NCBI GenBank assembly: GCA_001689415.1
Contig: LUJM01000084.1
Location: 1 to 14,679, forward strand
Length of the DNA stretch: 14,679 nt
Origin: Bacteroidales bacterium M2
GTDB lineage: Bacteria; Bacteroidota; Bacteroidia; Bacteroidales; Muribaculaceae
Reading direction: 5' to 3'
How positions within the stretch are numbered: the first letter of the stretch is position 1; every line of letters starts with the position of its first letter. The notes beneath the pieces were generated by a model, which saw nothing but the letters and a program-made list of their open reading frames with translations, searched no databases and was not told the origin of the DNA. A program made the position numbers and the translations under genes. Shown piece after piece: positions 8,143 to 14,554 of this stretch.

Positions 8143-8715
8143 TTACTTATATAGTTTATTATCCACAATATATTTGTAAACACCTGCAGGCAGGAAATAA
8201 TTCATATTCCTACCTTTTGAGACCGCCTGGCGTATGAATGTGCTCGACACATGCGCCATAGGGGCATCCACTACTTCCATGCCGTCGATATGACGCTTGT
8301 CGACAGGATATCCAGGGCGAAGGTACACCAGCACGCCGTAGTTGTCGAGAATCTCCTGAGCCGACCGCCAGCGGTCGAAAATCTGCCAGTTATCGCTGCC
8401 TATCACAAGTTTGAAACGATATTCGGGATAGCGCTCCGACAGTACTTTGAGAGTGTCGATTGTATACGACGGCCTTGGCATCGACAATTCGATATCGCAG
8501 ATATCTATGTCGGCGGCTCCCTTGGCCGCTATCGACAGCATCGCAAGCCTCTTGGTGTCCGGCAAGAGTTCGGCAGGGTCTTTGAGGGGATTGAGTGGCG
8601 ACAGGGTAAGCCATACCTGGTCTACATACCCCCACTGGGTGAGGTACGAAGCAAGCATCATATGGCCTATGTGTACGGGGTTGAACGAGCCGCCAAAAAT
8701 TCCTATTGTCTGCAT
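8143..8715 (-). CDS. nadD: Nicotinate-nucleotide adenylyltransferase
   Basis: A 190-residue cytoplasmic enzyme that joins nicotinate mononucleotide and ATP to give deamido-NAD, a required step of NAD synthesis. The N-terminal nucleotidyltransferase motif IFGGSFNPVHIGH (6-18, with the HxGH signature) and the C-terminal ATP-phosphate motif SSTFIR (157-162) are intact. GSDNW (107-111) and the RPGYP segment also match the family. Length is typical (about 190-210). The gene follows gmk after only three bases, and gmk-nadD is a common Bacteroidetes pairing, so these two are almost surely one transcript. Confidence 0.97.
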   Translation of the reverse strand: MQTIGIFGGSFNPVHIGHMMLASYLTQWGYVDQVWLTLSPLNPLKDPAELLPDTKRLAMLSIAAKGAADIDICDIELSMPRPSYTIDTLKVLSERYPEYRFKLVIGSDNWQIFDRWRSAQEILDNYGVLVYLRPGYPVDKRHIDGMEVVDAPMAHVSSTFIRQAVSKGRNMNYFLPAGVYKYIVDNKLYK

Positions 8716-8718
8716 TGC

Positions 8719-9285
8719 TTATCCTGCAAAGGCTTCTATCAGGTTGTGGGTCTGCGAAATCGCTACATCAAGGCGATCGTTGACCACGCACTGATCAAAC
8801 TCAGGAGCACGCGACAATTCGTAGGCCGCGCGGTCAATACGCACATCAATTACCTCGGGTGTCTCAGTGCCGCGGAACTCGAGGCGGCGGCGCAACTCGT
8901 CGAGGCTCGGCGGTGCGATAAAAATCGCCATAGCTTTGTCGCCATAGAGTTGTTTCACGCCAAGTGCCCCGTTGACATCGAGGTCGAGGATAATATTATG
9001 GCCGGAACCGGTGATGCGCTCTACCTCGCTGCGCAGAGTGCCATAGAAACGTCCGGGATACACCTCCTCGAATTCTACGAAATCACCTTCGGCGATGTGG
9101 TCGCGAAACTGGTCTTCGGTCATATAATAATAGTTGACCCCGTCGGTTTCGCCTTCACGCGGTGGACGTGTTGTTGCCGAAACTGCGAAGCCAAGATTGA
9201 GGTCGCCGCCCTCAAGAAGGGCATTGATGATTGTGGATTTTCCGCACCCCGATGGTGCGGCGATAATGATAATTTTACCGGTCAT
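8719..9285 (-). CDS. gmk: Guanylate kinase
   Basis: A 188-residue cytoplasmic kinase converting GMP and ATP to GDP and ADP, essential for the GTP pool and (p)ppGpp metabolism. The P-loop is APSGCGKST (10-18). The GMP-binding block TTRPPREGETDGVNYYYMTEDQF (38-60) carries the conserved Arg, Glu and Tyr residues, and the lid region RRRLEFRGTETPEVIDVRI has the expected arginines. It is slightly shorter than the E. coli enzyme (about 205) but complete. It lies 72 bases downstream of DUF4301, with a hairpin in that gap, and three bases upstream of nadD. Confidence 0.97.
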   Translation of the reverse strand: MTGKIIIIAAPSGCGKSTIINALLEGGDLNLGFAVSATTRPPREGETDGVNYYYMTEDQFRDHIAEGDFVEFEEVYPGRFYGTLRSEVERITGSGHNIILDLDVNGALGVKQLYGDKAMAIFIAPPSLDELRRRLEFRGTETPEVIDVRIDRAAYELSRAPEFDQCVVNDRLDVAISQTHNLIEAFAG

Positions 9286-9307
9286 GTAAAAGGGGATTCT
9301 TTAACGA

Positions 9308-9350
9308 TTAGGGCCGCATGCAGCAATTACCGGGCTGCATACGACCCTAA
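9308..9350 (-). promoter_or_regulatory. Long intercistronic hairpin between DUF4301 and gmk
   Basis: Positions 9308-9324 and 9334-9350 form a 17-pair stem around a nine-base loop. On the - strand RNA two of the pairs (positions 9314 and 9317) are G-U wobbles, so the stem is unbroken; on the + strand the same positions are C-A mismatches. The structure therefore fits RNA made in the direction of the surrounding genes. It starts about eight bases after the DUF4301 stop codon and ends 22 bases before the gmk ATG. The downstream sequence has no U-tract (ATCGTTAAAGAATCCCC), which argues against a simple intrinsic terminator and for an attenuator, RNA-processing site or stabilising 3' structure. 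Confidence 0.55.
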
Positions 9351-9357
9351 GGATAGC

Positions 9358-10890
9358 TTACTGATGTGCAGGTCTCAACAGGTCATTGACTGTCTTGACC
9401 GGGTTGAATGTCGAAGCCGGAACTTCTACAAATACTGTGTTCCAGTTGCTCATGGCACCGTTCCACAGACCGGGAAGTTCGAGCGCACGGAGTTCGCGGC
9501 CGCCAAGAGATTTCTCGGAAATAAAACCGGTTGCGGGGTCTACGTATTTACGCAGGTCGTAGCTGGTGCCGTCGGTATGCTTGAGATAGCATACAAGGTC
9601 AACGGGATTGAAATAGCCTGCGCCTTTCATCATCTCGGCATTCTCAGGCTTGGTGAGATCTATCTGCGTCGATTCGAGAATCTGCGGGGCAACCGACTTG
9701 CCGTCCGAAGACCAGGCGTTGTACGGACCGCCGCCGGGTTCGCCTTCGTTGCGTACCATACCGCAAACGCGCAGGGGACGGTTGAAAATATTGAGAAGCG
9801 CATCACGGCGGGCTGCTATGTCGACGGTAGGTTCGAGGTCCTTGCTGCGCATAAACAGTATCTGCTCTACAAATTTGGTGGCATCGGCTACTACTTCTTC
9901 GGTAGGCTCTCCGGCAAGCGCTGCGGTAAGAGCTTCGATACGGTCGCGTACCAAAAGCAGGAGACCGCCGATGAATTTCTTATAGCGTATAGTGTCGGCA
10001 CGGTGTGCGTCGCCTACCACGTTGTCGATATTTTTGATGAATACTACCGAAGCATTGATATCGGTAAGATTTTCGATCAATGCTCCATGACCACCGGGAC
10101 GGAACACGAGTTTGCCCTCGTCGTCGCGGAAGAGTTCGTTGTCGGGTGTGACTGCAATTGTATCTGTGCTCGGTTTCTGCTCAGAAAGGCTGATTTCGTA
10201 GCGTACACCGTAGCGTTTTTCCATAGCGGGCACAGCCTCGGCAAGTTTTGCCTCGAAGAGTTTACGGTGGTTAGACGATACTGTGAAATGCAGTTTTACC
10301 ACTCCGTCTTTCGACGCCGCTGTCTGTGCGCCTTCGGCAAGCTGTTCTTCGAGAGCGGTGCGTACACCGTCGTCGTAGCGGTGGAAGGTTAGCAGAGCCT
10401 TGGGCAGTGCGCCATAATTGAGGCCGTCGGGCAAGATAATAGCTCCTACGAGTTCTTTGTAGCGACCGGCTGCTGCGAGTTCTTCAGGGCTTGCCTGATA
10501 TAAGCGCTCGGTCACTTCCTTGAGCTGCTTGTAGAATGCGAAATCTCCTATTTTTTCTACTAATTGTGCCACAGGGCTACCGACTGCAGGAACATCCTCG
10601 CTACCGTTGACGAAGGCAAAAAGAGCCTTGAACATACGGGAAGCCGCACCCGAGGCAGGCACGAATTTGAGCACGTCGCCGTTGTCGTCGAGGAATCGCT
10701 GCCAACGGTCGAGGCAGGCCTGAGTCATCTCGTCATCTACCGGTAGGATACCATTGCCCACCGACGACGGAGAATCTATAGTAAGATAGGGGAATCCGGT
10801 GCGGAAGCGGTCGATCTGTGCTTCTACAGCCTCGCGGCTTATACCTTTAGCCGACAGTTGATCGAGGTCGGCTGCAGTAAACTGTGTCAT
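9358..10890 (-). CDS. DUF4301-family protein, possible nucleotidyltransferase
   Basis: A 510-residue soluble protein matching DUF4301, a family common in Bacteroidetes and lacking an assigned function. There is no signal peptide or membrane segment. Several segments resemble UDP-sugar pyrophosphorylases: VPASGAASRMFK (77-88) in the place of the GxGTRMG loop, LPKALLTFH (162-170) like the 'PK' substrate motif, VSSNHRKLFE like the 'MTSxxTH' segment, FRPGGHGALIENL (263-275) like the 'PPGHGD' loop, and VFIKNIDNVVGD (283-294) like the 'NxDNL' metal-binding strand. The order of these matches the pyrophosphorylase family. The role is inferred from motif order only; substrate unknown. It heads the - strand run, has the clearest promoter of the window 34 bases upstream, and is followed by gmk. 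Confidence 0.8.
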   Translation of the reverse strand: MTQFTAADLDQLSAKGISREAVEAQIDRFRTGFPYLTIDSPSSVGNGILPVDDEMTQACLDRWQRFLDDNGDVLKFVPASGAASRMFKALFAFVNGSEDVPAVGSPVAQLVEKIGDFAFYKQLKEVTERLYQASPEELAAAGRYKELVGAIILPDGLNYGALPKALLTFHRYDDGVRTALEEQLAEGAQTAASKDGVVKLHFTVSSNHRKLFEAKLAEAVPAMEKRYGVRYEISLSEQKPSTDTIAVTPDNELFRDDEGKLVFRPGGHGALIENLTDINASVVFIKNIDNVVGDAHRADTIRYKKFIGGLLLLVRDRIEALTAALAGEPTEEVVADATKFVEQILFMRSKDLEPTVDIAARRDALLNIFNRPLRVCGMVRNEGEPGGGPYNAWSSDGKSVAPQILESTQIDLTKPENAEMMKGAGYFNPVDLVCYLKHTDGTSYDLRKYVDPATGFISEKSLGGRELRALELPGLWNGAMSNWNTVFVEVPASTFNPVKTVNDLLRPAHQ

Positions 10891-10923
10891 GGAGTAGTAA
10901 TTTGTTTAGGGTTATCTTTGTGC

Positions 10924-10954
10924 CAAAATTACAAAATTTATTGCATTCGGCAAA
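10924..10954 (-). promoter_or_regulatory. Bacteroidetes-type promoter for the DUF4301-gmk-nadD group
   Basis: On the - strand, TTTG (complement of 10951-10954) and TAATTTTG (complement of 10924-10931) are separated by exactly 19 bases. This is a full match to the Bacteroidetes primary-sigma consensus TTTG-N19-21-TAnnTTTG. Transcription would begin near 10916-10920, leaving a leader of roughly 25-30 bases before the ATG at 10890. It is the best promoter in the window. Confidence 0.75.
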
Positions 10955-11014
10955 ATTTTTCAAAGCACACTTTCGGGCCGCCACTCACAAGGGGCAAAAT
11001 GGAGCAATATCAAT

Positions 11015-11230
11015 TCAATATACTGTGCGCCAAACCACCTTTGTAAAGTAGATAAACACCCCGACACATATCAGCATTACGCCACCAATAATCGACCTCA
11101 TATACTGCTTGCGCCGTGCCTTATAATCGGTGCCGGAACGGTCGAGCCGCAACATCTGCACTACTGAATAGACCATAGTGTACAAAACCAAGGCTGCAAA
11201 TGCGAAGATAAATACATAGTAACCGTTCAT
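11015..11230 (-). CDS. Small two-helix membrane protein (second of a tandem pair)
   Basis: A 71-residue protein with two predicted membrane helices, about residues 4-26 (YYVFIFAFAALVLYTMVYSV) and 45-64 (SIIGGVMLICVGVFIYF), joined by a basic loop (RLDRSGTDYKARRKQYMR) that should face the cytoplasm, which puts both ends outside. I do not recognise the family. It follows the other 71-residue two-helix protein after 17 bases on the same strand, with the same architecture and a similar DY-(K/R)-rich entry into helix 2, so the two may be diverged duplicates. The ATG start is clear. A short real gene is supported by the hydrophobic pattern, the tight pairing and the equal length. Confidence 0.65.
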   Translation of the reverse strand: MNGYYVFIFAFAALVLYTMVYSVVQMLRLDRSGTDYKARRKQYMRSIIGGVMLICVGVFIYFTKVVWRTVY

Positions 11231-11247
11231 ACATGGGCAAGTAATGA

Positions 11248-11463
11248 TTAAAACATCAGGCTTATAATAGCGAGTAAGATTCCGGCCAGCTGCATAACAA
11301 GTATATACAAGCGCTTGCGCCTGTAATCAGCTTTGAGCTCCTCGAGTTTCAATGGTACGCGGGCATATTTCCGGCGTTCGCGTATCGACCTGGAACTCAG
11401 CATAAGCAGTGGGATAAACGACAGCGCGGCAATAACCAATCCGATATAAAACAAAGCTGACAT
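11248..11463 (-). CDS. Small two-helix membrane protein (first of a tandem pair)
   Basis: A 71-residue protein from the ATG at 11463, with helices at about 4-22 (LFYIGLVIAALSFIPLLML) and 50-70 (LYILVMQLAGILLAIISLMF) and a strongly basic, Arg/Lys-rich 28-residue loop (SIRERRKYARVPLKLEELKADYRRKR) between them. The loop should face the cytoplasm. A GTG at 11502 would add 13 residues (VVGRVFFSK...), but the upstream part is low-complexity C/A-rich DNA and the ATG gives a better-formed protein of the same length as its neighbour. It is divergent from the outer-membrane protein gene at 11627. No confident promoter was found. Function unknown; a membrane-associated accessory or scaffold role is only a guess. 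Confidence 0.6.
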   Translation of the reverse strand: MSALFYIGLVIAALSFIPLLMLSSRSIRERRKYARVPLKLEELKADYRRKRLYILVMQLAGILLAIISLMF

Positions 11464-11595
11464 AAACACAAATATTTTAGAAAAAAACACCCGCCCCACC
11501 ACAAAAGTTTAGCTCATAAAACAAGAGAGCTCGCACTCTCATAGAAAAATATCCCACATTTTGACTAATATTGCCTAAATTTGGATTTTTTTTAG

Positions 11596-11603
11596 TACTT
11601 TTG
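11596..11603 (+). promoter_or_regulatory. Probable -7 element of the outer-membrane protein gene
   Basis: TACTTTTG matches the Bacteroidetes -7 consensus TAnnTTTG exactly and lies 23 bases before the ATG at 11627, giving a very short leader. The -33 partner is weak: ATTG at 11570-11573 leaves a 22-base spacer, while TTTG at 11580-11583 is only 12 bases away. Confidence 0.5.
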
Positions 11604-11626
11604 CCGGATAACAAACTGAAAGAACT

Positions 11627-12256
11627 ATGAAATCAATCAAGACTATCCTCCTGGTGCTTGCACTTATGATGACAGTGTCGGCTTCAGCCCAATTCCGTTT
11701 TGGTCCGCGCATTGGCACCGAAATCAACTCTATGAAATTCGACGAATCTGCTTTTAGCAACGAAAACCGTGCAGGCTTCACCGGCGGTCTTATGTGTGAA
11801 TTCACCGTACCTATTGTAAACATCGGCTTTGACCTGTCGGTAATGTACGTTCATCGTGTGAGCCAAAGCATACCTCAAGGCAACAACGCCGAGAACAACG
11901 CCCTTGCAACAAGCAGCCGTTTCAAAAACCGCGACTACATAGAAATCCCCCTCAACTTCAAATACAAACTCGGCCTTCCCGTTGTCGGCAAGATTGTGAC
12001 TCCTTATTTGTTCACAGGCCCGAGCTTCTCTGTACTGACTTCGAAACGCGCTATCACCGAGGCTTACAAGAACAAAGCCCTCGACGTAGCATGGAACTTC
12101 GGTCTCGGCGTTCAGCTTTTCAACCACCTGCAGGTTGGCGCTTCATACGCTGTAGGCATAAACAAGACCGTAGAATTTATCGGCGTTGCCAATAACACAA
12201 CACCTATCGAAGGCAAAAACAATTACTGGACTGTCACTGCAGCCTGGCTGTTCTAA
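11627..12256 (+). CDS. Small outer-membrane beta-barrel protein (PorT-like)
   Basis: A 209-residue predicted outer-membrane protein of the OMP_b-brl_2/PorT-like group, which is abundant in Bacteroidetes. Residues 1-21 are a signal peptide, probably cleaved at SASA-Q. The mature part begins QFRFGPRIGTEINSM, the usual 'GxxxGxN' first strand, and continues as about eight amphipathic strands (TGGLMCEFTVPIVNIGFDLSVMY; YIEIPLNFKYKLG; KIVTPYLFTGPSFSVL; VAWNFGLGVQLFNHLQVGASYAVGI), ending NYWTVTAAWLF with the C-terminal Phe needed for barrel assembly. The 'IPLNFKYKLG...PYLFTGPSFSVL' stretch is the most family-typical part. Proteins of this size are often structural or accessory; no substrate can be inferred. 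nagB begins 45 bases downstream on the same strand, so readthrough is possible, but a functional link is not evident. Confidence 0.85.
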   Translation: MKSIKTILLVLALMMTVSASAQFRFGPRIGTEINSMKFDESAFSNENRAGFTGGLMCEFTVPIVNIGFDLSVMYVHRVSQSIPQGNNAENNALATSSRFKNRDYIEIPLNFKYKLGLPVVGKIVTPYLFTGPSFSVLTSKRAITEAYKNKALDVAWNFGLGVQLFNHLQVGASYAVGINKTVEFIGVANNTTPIEGKNNYWTVTAAWLF

Positions 12257-12301
12257 CAATATTTTCGAACTGACCCAAAATTCAACAATAAATCATTAAT
12301 T

Positions 12302-13111
12302 ATGCGACTAATCATCGAAAAAGATTATGCTGACGTATCACGTTGGGCCGGCAATTATGTAGCATCGCGCATCAATGCCGCCAACCCCACACCCGAACAT
12401 CCTTTTGTGCTTGGCTGCCCCACCGGTAGCTCTCCTCTGGGTATGTACCGTCGACTGATCGAACTCTACAAGGAAGGCAAAGTATCGTTTGCCAATGTTG
12501 TAACCTTCAACATGGACGAATACGTCGGCCTGCCCCAGGAGCATAGCGAAAGCTACCACTCGTTTATGTGGAACAACTTCTTCAGCCACATCGACATCAA
12601 ACCCGAGAACGTAAACATCCTCGACGGCAATGCTGCCGACCTCGAGGCTGAGTGCAAGCGTTTCGAAGACAAAATCGCCAGCTACGGCGGCATCGACCTC
12701 TTCATGGGTGGAGTTGGCCCCGACGGTCATATCGCATTCAACGAGCCCGGCTCGTCGCTCACTTCGCGCACTCGCATCAAAACCCTTACACAGGATACGA
12801 TTATCGCCAACTCGCGCTTCTTCGAAGGCAATACCGACCTCGTTCCCAAGACTGCTCTCACAGTAGGTGTCGGCACCGTTATGGATGCTCGCTCTGTGAT
12901 GCTGATCGTCAATGGCTACAACAAGGCTCGTGCGCTGCAGCACGGTGTTGAAGGCGGCATCTCGCAGATGTGGACTATCTCGGCTCTCCAAATGCACCCC
13001 AAGGCAATCATCGTTGCCGACGAGGACGCTTGCGCCGAACTCAAGGTAAACACATACCGCTACTTCAAGGACATCGAGAAAAACAACCTCGATCCCGACA
13101 CTCAGCTTTAA
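12302..13111 (+). CDS. nagB: Glucosamine-6-phosphate deaminase
   Basis: A 269-residue cytoplasmic enzyme converting glucosamine-6-phosphate to fructose-6-phosphate and ammonia, linking amino-sugar use to glycolysis. The sequence can be numbered against the E. coli enzyme without gaps through the core: Asp72 in FNMDEYVGLP (proton acceptor), and Asp141, His143 and Glu148 in GVGPDGHIAFNEPGSS (catalytic set) are all present. So are the residues of the GlcNAc-6-phosphate allosteric site (Ser151, Ser152, Arg158, Lys160, Thr161 and Tyr254) and Lys208, so allosteric activation is expected, unlike in the short Bacillus-type enzymes. No nagA is present in the window. A secreted glycoside-hydrolase-like lipoprotein follows 45 bases later, with hairpins in and after the gap. 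Confidence 0.97.
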   Translation: MRLIIEKDYADVSRWAGNYVASRINAANPTPEHPFVLGCPTGSSPLGMYRRLIELYKEGKVSFANVVTFNMDEYVGLPQEHSESYHSFMWNNFFSHIDIKPENVNILDGNAADLEAECKRFEDKIASYGGIDLFMGGVGPDGHIAFNEPGSSLTSRTRIKTLTQDTIIANSRFFEGNTDLVPKTALTVGVGTVMDARSVMLIVNGYNKARALQHGVEGGISQMWTISALQMHPKAIIVADEDACAELKVNTYRYFKDIEKNNLDPDTQL

Positions 13112-13152
13112 GTTTAGCAAATCGATGCATTTGCCAAACCTCACAAAGGTGA
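13112..13152 (+). promoter_or_regulatory. Intercistronic stem-loops between nagB and the lipoprotein gene
   Basis: Directly after the nagB stop, GTTTAGCAAAT (13112-13122) pairs with ATTTGCCAAAC (13129-13139) with one A-C mismatch and a six-base loop. A second, four-pair stem, TCAC (13141-13144) with GTGA (13149-13152), follows and holds AAAG in its loop, four bases before the ATG at 13157. Neither has a U-tract. They fill the whole gap and could modulate translation or 3' stability, but the second stem is short enough to be chance. Confidence 0.4.
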
Positions 13153-13156
13153 TAGA

Positions 13157-14416
13157 ATGAACAAAATCTTTTATTTAGCCGCCGCCATTTTGGCGGCGGT
13201 TTTTGCAATATCCTGTGGCGAAACAAGCCGCGATAATGCCACTGCTGCCGATTTGGCAAGCGCCCACAGCTACACCAACCCAACGCCGGGAGAATTCCCT
13301 ATTCTCGGCTGGTTTTCAATTCGCGGCAGCGAAAACCAAACCCGCGAAAGATACCTCGAAATGGCCGACTGCGGCTTCAACCTGTCGTTACCATACATCG
13401 ACTCATTGTCCGAGGTGCGCCTCGCTCTCGACGCAAGCAAAGGCACCGGTATCAAGATTATCGCAAAATGTGCCGAACTCGACTCTATACCGGAGACGAC
13501 CGTACGCGAACTAATGCAGCATCCGTCGCTGGCCGGTTATTTCTTCAAGGACGAACCTCATATGGGCATGTACGGCGAACTCGCCGAACGCGTAAAACGT
13601 GTACGAGCCGTCGACGACACCAAGCCCCTGTATCTCAACCTGTTTCCGACATATGCAGGTCCTGCATTGCTTGATACCGACGACTACAACGAATATATAA
13701 GCCGCTTTATCAGCGAGGTAGGCACTGGCATGGTGTCGTACGACCACTATTCTATAACAACCGATACACTCGGACACACCGCACTTAATCCCGACTATTA
13801 CAAAAACCTCGAAATCGTATCAGCCGAAGCCCGCCGAGCCGGTGTGCCATTCTGGGCTTTCGCGCTATCAACCGCCCACTACAGCTTCCCGGCAGCGACA
13901 CGCGAGCACATACGCCTTCAGATGTTCAGCAATCTTGCTTACGGCGCACAGGGCGTGCAGTACTTCACATACTGGCAGTTCCCGGGCCTTGGCGAATCTG
14001 AAGATGTGCCAATCACAAATGCCGGACAGCGCGGCACATCGTGGTGGACCGTACGCGACATGAACCGCGAGATACGAGCCTTGACTCCCATATTCCTCGG
14101 TGCTGATGTAATCGACGTGAGCCACACCGGCGATAGCATCCCAGAGGGCACACACAGCCTTGCCGCCCTACCCGACGGCATAAAATCACTCAAAGCCGAA
14201 GGCGGCGAGGGCGTATTGGTTTCTCATCTTCGCAACGGCGAACATGAGTACCTGATGATAGTAAACCGCGACCTGCACAACACTCAGACCGCAACAGTAG
14301 AGACTGAGCAAGGCGTAGAATACGTCACTCCGGAATGCGACTACATAGATTCGCACAAAGTATCACCCCGCCGTCTCCTGTCTCCCGGCGACTACGCCCT
14401 ATACAGACTTAAATAA
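13157..14416 (+). CDS. Glycoside-hydrolase-like lipoprotein (TIM-barrel, clan A-like)
   Basis: A 419-residue lipoprotein: residues 1-20 end in the lipobox AISC with Cys20 acylated, followed by GETSRDN. The body (about 45-315) resembles bacterial beta-galactosidase/GH-A-type TIM barrels: FPILGWFSIRG (47-57), YLEMADCGFNLSLPYID (66-82), HPSLAGYFFKDEP (122-134) with Glu133 in the place of a general acid, MVSYDHYS (192-199), VPFWAFALSTAHY (230-242) and the AYGAQGVQYFTYWQFPG strand (261-277). A C-terminal beta domain (about 320-419) has the EYLMIVNRDLHN strand and ends ...PGDYALYRLK. No Glu stands at the end of the FWAFALSTAHY strand, where a clan A nucleophile would be expected, so the mechanism or activity is uncertain. 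The acidic residue just after the lipidated Cys gives no strong surface-export signal. nagB lies 45 bases upstream, consistent with glycan or amino-sugar use, but that is inference. Confidence 0.75.
   Translation: MNKIFYLAAAILAAVFAISCGETSRDNATAADLASAHSYTNPTPGEFPILGWFSIRGSENQTRERYLEMADCGFNLSLPYIDSLSEVRLALDASKGTGIKIIAKCAELDSIPETTVRELMQHPSLAGYFFKDEPHMGMYGELAERVKRVRAVDDTKPLYLNLFPTYAGPALLDTDDYNEYISRFISEVGTGMVSYDHYSITTDTLGHTALNPDYYKNLEIVSAEARRAGVPFWAFALSTAHYSFPAATREHIRLQMFSNLAYGAQGVQYFTYWQFPGLGESEDVPITNAGQRGTSWWTVRDMNREIRALTPIFLGADVIDVSHTGDSIPEGTHSLAALPDGIKSLKAEGGEGVLVSHLRNGEHEYLMIVNRDLHNTQTATVETEQGVEYVTPECDYIDSHKVSPRRLLSPGDYALYRLK
13178..13204 (+). terminator. Terminator-shaped hairpin with T-tract inside the lipoprotein signal-peptide codons
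   Basis: CCGCCGCCA (13179-13187) pairs perfectly with TGGCGGCGG (13191-13199) around a three-base loop, and TTTTT (13200-13204) follows at once. This has the full form of an intrinsic terminator, eight of nine pairs being G-C. It spans codons 8-16 of the lipoprotein gene, where it encodes AAAILAAVF of the signal peptide (GCC GCC GCC ATT TTG GCG GCG GTT TTT). It may stop part of the transcription coming from nagB, or its form may follow by chance from the alanine codons. It lies 67 bases after the nagB stop. Confidence 0.45.
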
Positions 14417-14554
14417 AACATCGCAAAGCAAGAGAGCTTCCCAATGCAGTTTTATTAAGGCGAAAGAGTGCCTGCAATAGGAGCTTGGCTCTCTGAGACA
14501 AGCCACGGACAAGAGATACTAACCCTAAGATTATCATTGTATTATCTAATCATT

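Noticed and set aside
8251..10392. A 713-codon open frame on the + strand antisense to nadD, gmk and DUF4301
   Set aside because: The opposite strand carries three genes with intact, recognisable motifs. The translated + frame has no domain, and the openness follows from codon bias of the genes below it.
11464..11502. GTG start extending the small membrane protein to 84 residues
   Set aside because: The added residues come from low-complexity DNA, and the ATG at 11463 gives the same 71-residue length and topology as the neighbouring protein.
11525..11540. GAGAG/CTCTC mini-hairpin in the divergent region between the small membrane proteins and the barrel protein
   Set aside because: Five pairs with a six-base loop are easily found by chance, and it is not positioned over a promoter box.
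11464..11580. Promoter for the small membrane protein pair
   Set aside because: Near matches such as AACTTTTG and TATTTTTC exist on the - strand, but none has a TTTG at 19-21 bases upstream.
12338..13144. A 268-codon open frame antisense to nagB
   Set aside because: nagB is unambiguous, with every catalytic and allosteric residue in place; the antisense frame has no recognisable content.
14431..14494. AGAGAGC and GCTCTCT after the last gene as a terminator stem
   Set aside because: Only seven pairs around a 50-base loop and no T-tract follows; too weak to call.
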